DNA from: Pomphorhynchus laevis
Taxonomy: Eukaryota; Acanthocephala; Palaeacanthocephala; Echinorhynchida; Pomphorhynchidae
Direction: 5' to 3'
Assembly (NCBI GenBank): GCA_012934845.2
Contig: WNNJ02001436.1
Span: 37,662 to 101,661 of the forward strand
DNA: 64,000 nt
Shown here: positions 54,145 through 64,000 of the stretch, piece after piece
How the letters are laid out: every line of letters begins with the position of its first letter
How positions within the stretch are numbered: position 1 is the first letter of the stretch
The notes under the pieces: generated by a model
What the model was told of the DNA's origin: nothing
Database searches by the model: none
The model's input: only the letters and a program-made list of their open reading frames with translations
Program-made: the position numbers and the translations under genes

Positions 54145-54600
54145 GAAGTATGGTGATCAAGAATTATATTTACTGCACTTGTAAGACCACATATTGAGTT
54201 CGCGATACAAGCCAGTTTTCCATTGTCTAAAAAAGAGTTGAATGACTTAGAAAATATTCTTTGTCGTGGCAGCAAACTGTGTTCGAGTTGTTCTCATATG
54301 AGTTATCGTGGCAGACCTAAAACTTTGGGTATGATGACTGTGCATCAAAGACTGTACATTCTAGATATGTTAGTAATGTGGCATATCGTTAACGGTTCGG
54401 ATGGATATCCTACCCATTCGGTGGTTATCAACTATAGACGATGTCACAGAGGTCATCTCCGGTTGTTGAGGATATCATCCCATAGTCGCAATTCACGGTT
54501 AGATCGGTTGTCTCATCGTTGTACAAATGCTTGGAATCGACTGCCGTCGGAAATCGTGATGGCCACAGACATAAGACATTTAAGACTGCTTTCATAAATT
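54145..54600 (+). mobile_element. LINE ORF2 C-terminal fragment
   Basis: Open frame LVRPHIEFAIQASFPLSKKE...LDMLVMWHIVNGSDGYP and RLSHRCTNAWNRLPSEIVMA to a stop at 54597. This is the post-RT region of a jockey/CR1 ORF2. It is not interrupted over 150 codons, but the RT is gone. Confidence 0.75.
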
Positions 54601-55489
54601 GGACGATTAACGGCGGGAATAATGAAGATTACCCAATTTATTGATATTTTTATGTTGATTTTGGTGTATATAATGATGTTTTTTGTGATCGAGCGAAACG
54701 GCTTTATAGCCAATGCTTGCTTGCAATAATATATAATTTATATAGTCAGATATTGCTATTAAAATGCTGCCGGTGAATTACTTAATTTAGTAAACAAGCA
54801 AAGATGATGATGTTAGTTGGATTTTCCAAAATTAATTGAAAATCTATAAATTAAAACTTTGAAGTTTTGATTAAATTATAAACTTTAAACATACGAGTAA
54901 AGTCAAAAACGTTTGAACTAAAAACTAGCATACCAGTGAGTAATTATCTTGTAGGTCGGAGTTCGCTATAACATGCAGTTCTTGTAAAAAATGCATTTAA
55001 CAATAGAGTGAAATCGTGAACATGTGGAAGACAAAAAATGACAGAAACAGTATAGCAGAAACAGTGATGCAAAAGCATGTCATGATACAGAAGTACTAAG
55101 ATATAGTGCTTTGTCGTCAATATAGGCCAAAACACATGCGATGAATACGCATGTGATTGACGTTTTCAGTTAAATGACAAACTTTTTCAAGTTCCGTTAT
55201 CACTGAAAATTTTTGAGCAAATATAGCTTTGGGGTCACGAATTATCAAGGCACTTTAAGAAAAGCAAGTTAAAAGGTAAAAGGGTAGACAGTTGAAATAT
55301 TTGACAAAATTAAAAAACGCTAACATCAAGTAAATGCATAAATGCATTTTAGTAAAGCATTTTTAAAATTTATATTAAAAATGGTTTTATTAAAAAATAC
55401 AACCGATCAAAAAAACTAGATAACATAATTAACAAAATAGTAAGTACGACCAAATCTTCCAACGACTGCAATTTGCACTGGTCTTCTTA
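54601..55489. other. Spacer, nothing recognised
   Basis: A+T-rich. Its first ~150 bases should be the 3' UTR of the LINE fragment ending at 54600. No other feature seen. Confidence 0.45.
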
Positions 55490-55578
55490 TTTCCACTTTT
55501 ACTGCCTCAAATCCAGAGGGATCTGAGCCCCTCAACCGATCCAACACGCCGCCTTCCGACTGAACCACCCGGGGTCTT

Positions 55579-55830
55579 TCACCCCCGAAGAATCCAATCG
55601 GCGCGGACTATGCTGGATAATGGAGAGACGAGGAGCTTAGGAAACCTTAGCCTTTGCTCTGGGAGACGTCCTCTCGAAAAGAAGACTAATCCCGAGATAG
55701 CCCAAGTGCCCCAAAGGCACACCTGGGTTTCCCCTTTCAATGACAGATGCTGAGCCCGTTTCAGAGCCCACCTAGCTTTCTTCAGGATACGTTTAAGTCT
55801 ATCCAGGTCAGCTTTCGCCGACCAGTTCAC
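55579..55830 (-). pseudogene. LINE ORF2 C-terminal segment
   Basis: 83 codons from MNWSAKADLDRLKRILKKAR to DWILRG. Its DNA matches 20930-21165 on the plus strand, which confirms the family's 3' end. Confidence 0.75.
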
Positions 55831-56024
55831 CGTAACGGTAAACCCCAGGTATTTTACTCGACTTGAGAAGGTGGGGAGTGGTTCAGAGTCAAATATGAAG
55901 GAGAGTGCAGAGAGTGCTAATCTCTTAAGTTTTTTCTTTGTTGCAGTGGTGCCATGAAAAACAACCGCCTGCGATTTCGAGGAGTTTAAAATAAGATTGA
56001 ATATGGGTAACTGGCCTTTTAATC

Positions 56025-56570
56025 TTAAAAGAAACGGCTGATGTCGGAAACTACGTATTTACCCCTGTGTCCGGTGAACAAGGCTGTGGTGTCATCAGCA
56101 TACACTACAATACGTTGTTCGTGTTTAAATATTTTAAAGAGGTTAATGGAAGCAGCAAGATATAAGATCGGAGAAAGTGGGGATCCTTGAGGAATACCCG
56201 TAATAGGGTAGAACTGACGCGCATCAGGGTCGTCTTCATAGTAAAATCGCTTGGTATACAGTAGGATCTCCATTCTGTTCACAATTCTCGCAGGCAACCC
56301 GAGGGACCTAAGAGAAGAGGTCACAAAAGTAATGGAGATGCGGTCAAATGCAGCAGAAAAGTCGAGGAAAACAACCACAACTAGACGATGGCTATTATCC
56401 CGACAAAACTGCTCCACCTCATCAACTGCTGAATGAACCGAGCGACCTTTGACAAACCCATGAAAACCTGGAGGGATCAAATTACGCCTACTTAAATGGT
56501 CGCGGATTTTACGCGCAAGCGCTTTTTCGTAAATCGACACGAGGGCATTTTGAATCGAAATGGGTCGCAA
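56025..56570 (-). pseudogene. LINE ORF2 reverse transcriptase core
   Basis: 181 codons: MRPISIQNALVSIYEKALAR, PPGFHGFVKGRSVHSAVDE, VVVFLDFSAAFDRISITF (motif A), YPITGIPQGSPLSPILYLAA (motif B), RIVVYADDTTALF (motif C, intact). The region to the C-terminal segment at 55830 is out of frame. Confidence 0.85.
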
Positions 56571-56759
56571 ATCTTTAGGGCATGATCAGGATTTTTTCTT
56601 AGGAATAAAAACACGCTTACTAATATTGATGCCTGCTACATCGGATGGGGATGCTCAAAGCATTGTGACTGCCACCTCTCTTCTCTGAGCAGCTGTCAAA
56701 AGCTGACAGACCCGAGAAGAAAGTGGAGGGACGGATTTGGAGGTGCCCAGGAGTGGACC

Positions 56760-57956
56760 TTAGGAGTTAAGGATATCCGTAACAGATAGATCCCTACTCC
56801 TGAAGTTACACCAAGGCGGGATTGGTTGAGGTGATTGAGTGGCTCCATAGTTGTGTAGGACTAGTGACTCCTCCAAAACTTTATCAAGGCCTACATGCCC
56901 TATCCAACCCAATGCTCTATCCTTCCAGCAAACAAACTTATCCTTCTTGAAAATCTTCCAAAAGGAAGACTGAGAAGGATTAAGACGAGCAATACTCGTC
57001 CTATCCCTACTCAGCTGGAACCTATATCTAGTGCTCCAGTATTCATTCGAGAGAGCCTGTCTGGCGGAAACAGAGAGATTAGGGATGTTAAGCGGTTTCG
57101 CTAGGACCTTGAGTTTCGTCGGAGTGGGATTGTATATACGACCTTTATAGGTAGTCGATAAAATTGCGGTAGCTTGCGAAAAGAGGTAGGTATTAAATTC
57201 GGTCAGACTCCCTTTTCTTATTCGAGGAAAAAGTTGGATAGCCGCCTGAAAGAAGGCCATTCTGATAGGATCAAAGTGAAACCTTCTGCGAAGCAACATA
57301 TCTTCCTCAATTCTCCAACGAATTAGGTCATGAGAGGTGGACAATTGCTGGCGTGACTGCTCCGTACAGAGGGGTTTAAGCAACCACCTCGAGTGAAGCA
57401 GTATAATGTCGAGAATAGAATTTGTAGATATGCAATGAAAGGTAGGGGAAGGTGGTTTGTAAATAAGATAACAGTTTCTAGCTCTGCGAATTGCTGCATT
57501 GATCCAACGACCAGTTCTGTGGTTGAAATCCCCAAGTATCATGTCATAACCGCTGTCAATAATACTATCCAGGAGGTCACGGTTCTTGTGAATTTCCCCT
57601 GGACGGATGTAGACATTGGCTAGACTGAGGCGTTTACCGTTCTTACAGAGTGAAACTACTAAACAAGACATGGCTGGACATGAGTACTTTAATAAGAGGG
57701 AGGACCTTAAGGAGCACTTAACTAAGGTCAAAAGTCCTTAAGATGAAGAGGAGTGAGGTGGGGTTATGAACGGAGTATAGTGGGAACATATATGCTTTGA
57801 GATAAATCGAGTAATGTCCTGGGGAAGACGGATAGACCGCGTCTTCTGAAGGACTATAACATCTGCAACTCTACCAGATAAAAGTCTAAGGGCCGAACCA
57901 CCTCTCGAATTCCACTGAAGGATATTCAGTGAAAAAGACTCACGAGTACTCTGCAT
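56760..57956 (-). pseudogene. LINE ORF2 endonuclease domain
   Basis: Starts MQSTRESFSLNILQWNSRGG (catalytic Asn). DVIVLQKTR follows, where the family has LQETR, so the catalytic Glu is Lys. After a frame break come VVSLCKNGKRLSLANVYIRP, YDMILGDFNHRTG, ILDIILLHSRW and TSHDLIRWRI (family SDH). A helical linker follows to 56760. The Glu change would by itself abolish nicking. Confidence 0.8.
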
Positions 57957-58238
57957 TGTGATGGATTAGTTGGATGGGGGATTGCCTACCTAGACAGAGC
58001 TAGGTGCAGGAAGGTTTCCCTTCCCGCCACCAGCTCCGTCCAGGGTAGGTACTTGCCCCTGGGCAGCATCTTCATTTCCCCTGTTAGAGGCCTTTCCGGA
58101 CTTGGACTTGAGCAGTTTGCCAACCTTCAATGGAGGCACGGTGTGGGCCGAAGCCCCCCGTTTCTTTGATACTGGAATCGTTGAAGGAGGGAACGTAGAA
58201 ATTGAATATAACAGAGCAAAATGACTTGTGAGGAGCTG

Positions 58239-59090
58239 CTACATTTGTTTCAACATAGATTGTTTTTGAGCGTCGAGAAGATGTATGATGTCCTTGTCTG
58301 ACATTCTACCGCTGGTATCTGCATAGCTGCCAGGAGTTTTTATTGTCGGTGAATTACAGAATTTTATCCGATAGGCCTTAAAGGCATCACACCTCCTAGA
58401 CCAGAATGGATGCGGACCATTACAGTTTACACACCGCGGGGTAGTGGAACACTGACCTCCGATGTCTTTACATTTTTTTGGAAGAGCAAAATCCACAAAT
58501 CTTATCTTCCTTGCACATTGAGGTCCAGTGCCCCCATCCATGACAGAGATTGCAGTGGGGGAACGTAAAGTCATCGTTAGAGAGGAGAAGAAATTTTAAA
58601 TTAAAACCCATTAATGGGTTACATGATGTTTTAGACAATATCTCGGCAATGTCGGCGGCGCCGAGACAAAACCAATAGGAATATATTGCCCATTCTTCCC
58701 CTTAACGTTGCGAAAATTGGATATTTTAAAGTATAATTTAATAGCGTTAATGTCTGTTTGCTCCTGGTGTGGAGGAAGATTAGTTACTTTTAATGAAGCC
58801 ATGATGGGCTTAGAAGTTAGGCTACCAAACTTGGTGAGATTTTGATCAAAGAATTCTTGGTATGCATTTGCCAACTCTGAGGTGGCAAATGAAATTTTGA
58901 TCTCCGTTTCGTAATACCTAACCGAGTTAAACAGTATTCTGTTACGGAACTGTTCTGCAAAACTACGCAAGAAAAATTGTATAATTTGTGCCTTAATATA
59001 GGCTCTGAGAGTTTTATAATTATGAGATTTCTCAGCTTGGGTATGGGGTAAGTACCCCCTTGCCATCATAATCATAGCATAACAAAGCAC
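58239..59090 (-). pseudogene. LINE ORF1 (PRE_C2HC-like and zinc knuckles), broken
   Basis: First piece (59090-58611): AYIKAQIIQFFLRSF, FATSELANAYQEFFDQNLT, LKVTNLPPHQEQTDINAIK and NVKGKNGQYIPIGFVSAPP, like the PRE_C2HC region of jockey-type ORF1. Second piece (58574-58239): CVNCNGPHPFWSRRCDAFK, a gag-like knuckle, preceded by diverged Cys/His positions. A start at 59148 (MDQNSGNSK) is likely but blocked by an early stop. Confidence 0.7.
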
Positions 59091-59150
59091 TCACCTTTGG
59101 TGTAGATACAATAGAGTTTCCTTAGAATTACCTGAATTTTGATCCATTGC

Positions 59151-60568
59151 AACACAACAAATATTTCAGTATATAAATCCATTTTTAAAATTTAATACTC
59201 TAGATTATAGTTTAGAGTTTTCTGGAAAACAGAATTGAATTAAATCGAACATTATTTAGTTATTGAATATAAATAATAATTTACTAACTATGACTAATAA
59301 TCAATTTATAAATTTTATAAATTTAAATTATGAATTTTAATTGTATAAATTTTATAAGGTATTCGCTTATTTGTAATTAATTGTAATCGAAAATCTGACT
59401 TAAATCTGAAAGCAAGACAATTGATTTTATTGCTTTTAAAATTTTTAAATTAAATGAAATTAATTATTGATTACAAATTTCTATTAGTTGAAAACTTGCA
59501 AGGTAGGGAATTCCCTACTTTGCAATTCTTTAACAAATATGAGTGGGAACTTTTACCAACAAATTTCTATTAAATATGAATTTATATATAATATAAATCA
59601 AACAGTGGGCACACATCAAGAATGATTTAATTGTATAGTTTTATCGTTCAAAGATTTTTAAAGTGGTGTGCTCACGTGCTTCCACTTTATAAAATTGTGT
59701 GCCCATGTGCCATCACTTTAAAAAAGGTGTGCTCACAAACATTTAATATTTAAAGCTTTAAATATTAAAGCTTTAAAAATAGAAGTTAAAAAATAATTAA
59801 AAAACTAATAAAAAAAGATTATTAATAAAGTTTTGAAATCTTAACTAGTCTAGACACCTTGTACTCTGAAGAAATTGTAGAGAAAATTATAGAGACATCA
59901 TTCATAGAGACTGAATTTATACACTATTTAATTACTGAAAATTGTCAGACTTTAGTCTGACAAAAGAGATAAAAAGCGACTTGCATAAGCGAATTGTTAA
60001 TACGATAATTCCGGTGCACCAACTTCGTCATTTAAACAAATTACATTTACATACGCTTAGAAAAATTTGTTATGGTGAATAAAATAGCAGTATCCTGGTT
60101 TGACAATCATCACGTATAATTTTTTACATTTATATACTCAAAATTTCATCTTTGTATAATTGATAACTAGACGATAATTTAAGCGCACAAAGTTCGTTAC
60201 ATCACAAAAGACAAAAATATATAAAAATATTTGGTGACGAATCAGATGCTTATGGTTTGACATCTATCGGCATTCGTCATTAGAATTTTGCCTGAAAAGT
60301 ATGATCCTTTGAAATAAATTTTTAATAAAATACAATAGAATTTTGAATTTGATATATAAAATACGAGATTGCCCTTCTTGGTTGATATTTTAATAATAAC
60401 TTTTATTTGTTCAATACAACTATTTTTTTATATTTTAAGATTTATATTTATTGATTTATAATATAAAAATATATTAAAAATTTAATTATTTATTAATAAA
60501 AATAATATTTTTATTATTAAAAATAATGTTATTATAATAATTATGATATTTAATTATGATAATTAAAT
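59151..60568. other. A+T-rich spacer
   Basis: Contains the 30-bp repeats at 59659 and A/T runs. No coding signal. Confidence 0.5.
59659..59745. repeat. 30-31 bp tandem repeat, ~3 units
   Basis: GTGTGCTCACGTGC, GTGTGCCCATGTGC and GTGTGCTCAC begin at 59666, 59697 and 59727, each followed by CACTTT-like sequence. An inverted GGGCACACATC lies at 59606. Confidence 0.7.
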
Positions 60569-60763
60569 ATCGTTCACGGCGTATAAACATCGAGAAGCAA
60601 CAAGAAAATGTTAATCACGAATTTTCAACTATTTCAATAGTCCTTTTCAAGTGATACAATTATCGTTACTAATTGTATCACTTGAAAAGGACTATTGAAA
60701 TAGTTGAAAATTCGTGATTAACATTTTCTTGTTGCTTCTCGATGTTTATACGCCGTGAACGAT
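60569..60763. repeat. Perfect 195-bp palindrome (94-bp arms, 7-base loop)
   Basis: 60569-60662 is the exact complement of 60670-60763; the loop is TCGTTAC. Arm ends are ATCGTTCACGGCGTATAAAC and its complement. No mismatch was found on base-by-base reading. It carries no ORF, and no related copy was seen in the window. Confidence 0.95.
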
Positions 60764-61039
60764 TAATGAATACATCGAATGTATCAATGGAAAATAATTA
60801 AATATAATATTTTGACTGGTTAAAATCTTTTGGTTATTAAAACTTACTATCATTGGATATGAAACAATGTGAAAAGAAGGTCAACAAGTTACTTAAAAAA
60901 ATCTTGATTATACCTACTCTAACTACATTTTCGATATAAGTTGTTGACTGGATCAAAAATTCTTTATTTATAACTACATACAAGCTAACCGAATAGAATC
61001 TCGCTGTATATTTAAATCAAATATCTGGCGTTTATCTGT

Positions 61040-61205
61040 GACGATTATTTTTCCTCTGTTTGCAACCAACGAAGCCGTACACCCAGGATACGTCACGGCG
61101 TGCGCAGTCTAACTTTACGAGCCGACTATTATTTTTCCTCTGTAAGCAACCAACGAATCCGTACGCCTAGGGTACGTCCAGGGGTGCGCAGTCTAACTTT
61201 ACTTC
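61040..61205. promoter_or_regulatory. Duplicated 84-bp 5' UTR unit of the 61-kb retroelement
   Basis: ATTATTTTTCCTCTGT...GCAACCAACGAA...GTGCGCAGTCTAACTTTAC occurs at about 61044 and 61128. It is G+C-rich, directly before the ATG at 61228. Tandem 5' units are common promoter-bearing parts of retroelements; promoter activity here is inference. Confidence 0.55.
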
Positions 61206-61227
61206 CTGACAACATATTCCCACTCCC

Positions 61228-61779
61228 ATGCCAAAATGGAAACCCAGTGACACATCGTGGTGTTGTAACTGTAACGGTTCCGCCGCTCGCTGTAAAGGTT
61301 GCAAGTGCGCAAAATTAGGAACGTCGTGTCGGGACTGCCTAGCCAAAGGTTGTACAAATAGAGCAGCTCATATAACAGTTGACTATTTGAGTTTAAATCG
61401 TCAACCTTTACAATCGGCTGCTCACGACGCCGAACAACCGACTGATAACACAAGGACTACCAAATATACAGATAAGTCATCCTTAAACGTTGCATGTATA
61501 AATGAAGGTAATGAACCTTCAATGGATCTCCTATTGAACAAGTTCTATCAGGAATTCATCAAGTGGAAACCTAATTTGATGGTACTCCCGAAGTGCAATG
61601 CAAGTTCTGATTTCATTAACTTGCTAGCAGAACTATATAGCGAATGTGTATTCGATCCATTGCAAATGGAGAATAAACTGAAGTTATCAACAATCATGTG
61701 TCAACCAATTCTTCAAAAGGAGCAAAGTCACAAAACTAGTACACAGAGAAAGCTTATAGAGCGTCGCATATCGTTATAG
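61228..61779 (+). CDS. Retroelement ORF N-terminus with CXC-type cysteine cluster
   Basis: 183 codons from MPKWKPSDTSWCCNCNG. Residues 12-46 are CCNCNG, CKGC, CAKLG, CRDCL, CTNR: ten cysteines in 34 residues. Twenty of about 34 positions match the cluster at the start of the LINE ORF1 at 51775. The remainder includes LLLNKFYQEFIKWKPNLMVL, like the first conserved block of this RT family. The start follows the 5' UTR repeat directly. The frame stops at 61779, after which related coding continues in broken pieces. Confidence 0.7.
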   Translation: MPKWKPSDTSWCCNCNGSAARCKGCKCAKLGTSCRDCLAKGCTNRAAHITVDYLSLNRQPLQSAAHDAEQPTDNTRTTKYTDKSSLNVACINEGNEPSMDLLLNKFYQEFIKWKPNLMVLPKCNASSDFINLLAELYSECVFDPLQMENKLKLSTIMCQPILQKEQSHKTSTQRKLIERRISL

Positions 61780-62011
61780 AGGGGTGGATAACTCGTTGAT
61801 CTCTTGGATGAGGCTAGATTAATGCAAAATTTACAGATGCAACACAATTTACCCATCAAGAAGACTAAATCCAAATGGATCCGATCATATTCAGTTGATG
61901 AACATTGGCAAAATAACTACAGCAGTATAGTTGTTATTGAATCCAAGCAAATCTAATGGGATATTAAGTCTCGAAAATGTGATCGGATCGTAGAATGTTC
62001 GTGAGAAACTA

Positions 62012-62314
62012 TTGAGTCTACATCCCAGTGTGGCCGAATTGACAAAGGAAGGTCTTCTCATGGAGCCACCTCCGAATGTTATCGATCACCATCCAGCACG
62101 CTTTGATGACATATCAGTCGAAGATATAAAAGCTTCCGCAATGCGTACACATGGAACAGCGGGTCCCTCAGATACTAATGCTCAATTATGGAAAATGATA
62201 CTTTGCTCGTTTGAACAATCATCAGATCGACTCGCTGCAGCGTTAGCAGAATTTGCCATAATGCTCGCGACGAGGGACATTCCCACTGGATCTCAAATGC
62301 TTTCACAGCAATAG
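62012..62314 (+). pseudogene. Retroelement pre-RT region
   Basis: LHPSVAELTKEGLLMEPPPN, VEDIKASAMRTHGTAGPSDT, AQLWKMILCSFEQSSDRLAA. In the family this block reads AA.RT.G.AGPSG.DA..W, so it is the fingers region just before RT motif 1. A frame break follows near 62305. Confidence 0.7.
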
Positions 62315-62319
62315 TTCCA

Positions 62320-62817
62320 TTGGATAAGTTTCCAGGCGTGAGACTAATAGGCGTTGGGGAAGTATCTAGACGTATTATTGGAAAAATCATCTCGTCAAGA
62401 GTATGTAAAGATTTGCAAGCAGTTGCCGGCTGTGAACAACTATGTTGTGGTCAGAAGAGTGGAGTTGAAACAGCGATACATTCTGTACGCGATGCACTTG
62501 ATCGAGATACTAAGAATTGTGTACTACAGCTGGACGTTGTAAATGCTTTTAACAGATTGAACAGGAAATTAGCTCTTCGTAACGTAGAATATGTATGTCC
62601 TTCACTATCAGTGTTTCTAAAAAATGTGTACGGTACCTCGAGTACATTATCGGTTGACGGGGACATAATATATTCAAAAGAAGGATTCACGCAGGGCGAT
62701 CCGGTAACCATGGTGGCTTTTGCTGCTGCATCTATACCCTTGATCAAGAGATTACAATCAGTCGCTCCAAATGTGACACACTGCTGGTTCGCAGATGATG
62801 CTAATTGCATAGGTTAA
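62320..62817 (+). pseudogene. Retroelement reverse transcriptase palm
   Basis: 165 codons: KFPGVRLIGVGEVSRRIIGK (family NPGVRPIGVCEVARRIIGK), CCGQKSGVETAIHSVRDAL, LQLDVVNAFNRLNRKLALRN (motif A, Asp kept), SKEGFTQGDPVTMVAFAAAS (motif B) and HCWFADDANCIG (motif C, ADD intact), with a stop just after. It differs clearly from APE-type LINE RTs in motifs A and B. Confidence 0.8.
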
Positions 62818-62829
62818 TGTAATGACCTG

Positions 62830-63294
62830 ATGCGAGTTTGGAATACTGTGATTGAGCTCGGTCCGAGATATGGGTTCTTTATCTACGAAATAAAATGCGC
62901 TCTACTTGTTCATGAAGAGAATAGAATACACTCTGAAGAGCTATTTGCTAACAGTGTTTTAAAAATTACAACAGAAGGACTAAACAGTTTAGGATTGGCA
63001 GTAGGACGGTAACAATTTGTAAATGATTTCGTAATCAACCGGATTGATGAGTGGATATCTACTCTTTCCAACTTGGAGCAGGTGACTATAAATCCGCATG
63101 TGGATATTGTCGCGTTGACTAAATCCCTGCAATTCAGATGGACATTTGTTCAACGTACGACTTGCTCGGAAGACGCTTGCTATAATCGTTTATCTTACTT
63201 TATATTTGATCGCTTGGTGCCCACGATGATTGGTGTTGATAGTCAGCTGGCAAACAAAGATCGCTTGTCCTTCCATTTTGCTGTGGTGGTTTAG
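62830..63294 (+). pseudogene. Retroelement post-RT region
   Basis: VWNTVIELGPRYGFFIYEIK...ALLVHEEN (family GP.YGY.PN..KTWL), then INRIDEWISTLSNL, TKSLQFRWTFVQRTTCSED and FDRLVPTMIGVDSQ. The segments follow the family order. One stop lies near 63010. Confidence 0.65.
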
Positions 63295-63403
63295 GGATAG
63301 TTGACCCCGTGGCATTTGTTTAGAAACAGTATGAGTGGTCGAGGTCTATTTGTAGCCATCTACAGAATGGCCTAAGGGGTGGGGCTCTTATGGTCACCAA
63401 AAT

Positions 63404-63802
63404 ATGTCATCAGAATCCATTTTGCTCGAAAAGAAAATTGATTATCAGATGAAGCTTTATGATCTCAAAGAAAATTGGTCTACGATAAGCAAAAAGTACG
63501 TATATGGTGATCCCAACCTACTTGATTTTGCAGGAATGAAAAGAGCTTCTACTTGGTTGACGGCTAAACCCATTAGTAAGATTGGATATAATCTCAGTCG
63601 CAATCAATTTAAACATGCAATGACAATAAGATATGGTTTGGAACGACCCAACGCTCAAATTACATGCCAATGCGGTCATCCATTCAATTTGTGTCATTGC
63701 ATTTCATGTCAATCCAGTTGCATCCCTGCGATCCGTCATAATGCCATGCTTGACAATTTTGCGGATGAATTGACGAAGATATGTTCATCAGTGTGTATAT
63801 AA
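63404..63802 (+). pseudogene. Retroelement C-terminal region with Cys/His zinc motif
   Basis: ASTWLTAKPISKIGYNLSRN (family ASSWLT.LPL...G..L.K), MTIRYGLERPNAQITCQCGH and FNLCHCISCQSSCIPAIRHN. The family pattern CxCG...HALSC..GG....RHN is recognisable, with the first His replaced. The frame stops at 63800. Coding resumes with KADGYCHGLYGDRTDQFMLD, like the D..GFW...R..FFDVRVF nuclease strand pair, up to the window edge. Confidence 0.65.
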
Positions 63803-64000
63803 CCTGTGTTACAGTCTGTAACGGACTTTGTGGAATTTAAAAATGCATCAACCACACGTGATGATAACACGAAGGCTGATGGATATTGTCACGGACTTTA
63901 CGGAGATAGGACCGATCAGTTCATGTTGGACGTGTGTACATTTGGCCATATTGCCCCATCCTATACCCAGAAACCTTGTACAGCCGTTTTCCGTTATCAC

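Larger units (their letters stand above)
55490..59150 (-). mobile_element. Nearly full-length LINE with PRE_C2HC/zinc-knuckle ORF1, minus strand
   Basis: Order on the minus strand: ORF1 (59148 to about 58000), ORF2 endonuclease (57956-56760), RT (56570-56025), C-terminal segment (55830-55579), 3' UTR to about 55490. It is G+C-richer than its surroundings. ORF1 type and layout fit the jockey/R1/I group. A 5'-truncated relative is at 20900-21270. About six breaks. Confidence 0.85.
61040..64000 (+). mobile_element. RT retroelement with N-terminal CXC cluster and probable restriction-like nuclease, runs off right edge
   Basis: Order: duplicated 5' UTR; 61228-61779 N-terminal ORF with a cysteine cluster; 62012-62314 conserved pre-RT region; 62320-62817 RT palm; 62830-63294 thumb-like region; 63404-63802 region with a Cys/His zinc motif; 63803-64000 a segment resembling a PD-(D/E)XK strand pattern. 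From memory, the pre-RT, RT and C-terminal order matches an RT family seen as repeated 'uncharacterized proteins' in cnidarians and molluscs. No APE endonuclease is visible. At least six breaks. Confidence 0.7.

Overview
This window is A+T-rich eukaryotic DNA from an invertebrate animal. The evidence is two intron-containing host genes read on the minus strand and a dense load of metazoan-type retroelements: several non-LTR (LINE) families, Penelope-like elements (PLEs), one decayed Ty3/gypsy copy, and short foldback/MITE elements. The species cannot be named from the sequence. The host proteins are quite diverged from vertebrate and fly forms, which would suit a fast-evolving and possibly parasitic lineage, but that is an inference.

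Host genes. (1) 2585-13675, minus: nine exons of a VPS16 homologue (HOPS/CORVET tethering subunit), from just inside the N-terminal beta-propeller to the start of the alpha-solenoid. The gene runs off the left edge and its first exon was not found. Two nearly identical 1.37-kb repeat copies (1-1374 and 5861-7234) lie in two of its introns. (2) 18503-30461, minus: a complete three-exon beta-TrCP/Slimb/LIN-23 gene (D domain, F-box, seven WD40 repeats, about 595 residues). Intron 1 (1.9 kb) holds a LINE relic. Intron 2 (8.3 kb) holds PLE pieces, two foldback elements, a MITE-like inverted repeat and LINE 3' ends.

Layout. 1-7.3 kb: repeats, antisense PLE pieces and a tRNA-SINE-like repeat around VPS16 exons. 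8-13.7 kb: remaining VPS16 exons. 14.5-17.6 kb: RTE-like LINE, minus. 18.5-30.5 kb: beta-TrCP gene. 31-46 kb: a LINE graveyard of at least three families (L2/CR1-like, a jockey/CR1-like 3.8-kb element with two ORFs, and a 405-codon RT ORF) plus the LTR-element fossil. 46.9-47.6 kb: PLE. 47.8-51.9 kb: nearly full LINE, minus, with a cysteine-rich ORF1. 52.1 kb: MITE. 55.5-59.1 kb: second nearly full LINE, minus, with PRE_C2HC/zinc-knuckle ORF1. 60.6 kb: perfect 195-bp palindrome. 61.0-64.0 kb: an unusual retroelement with an N-terminal CXC-type cysteine cluster, RT, a C/H zinc motif and a probable restriction-like nuclease, running off the right edge.

I see no prokaryotic system, CRISPR array, rRNA gene or convincing tRNA gene. 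The most notable signals are the same cysteine cluster heading two otherwise unrelated retroelements, the perfect palindrome, a PLE family whose ORF ends without a visible GIY-YIG nuclease and whose tail is tandemly amplified, and the nearly identical duplicated block in VPS16 introns. All exon borders and repeat limits were read by eye.
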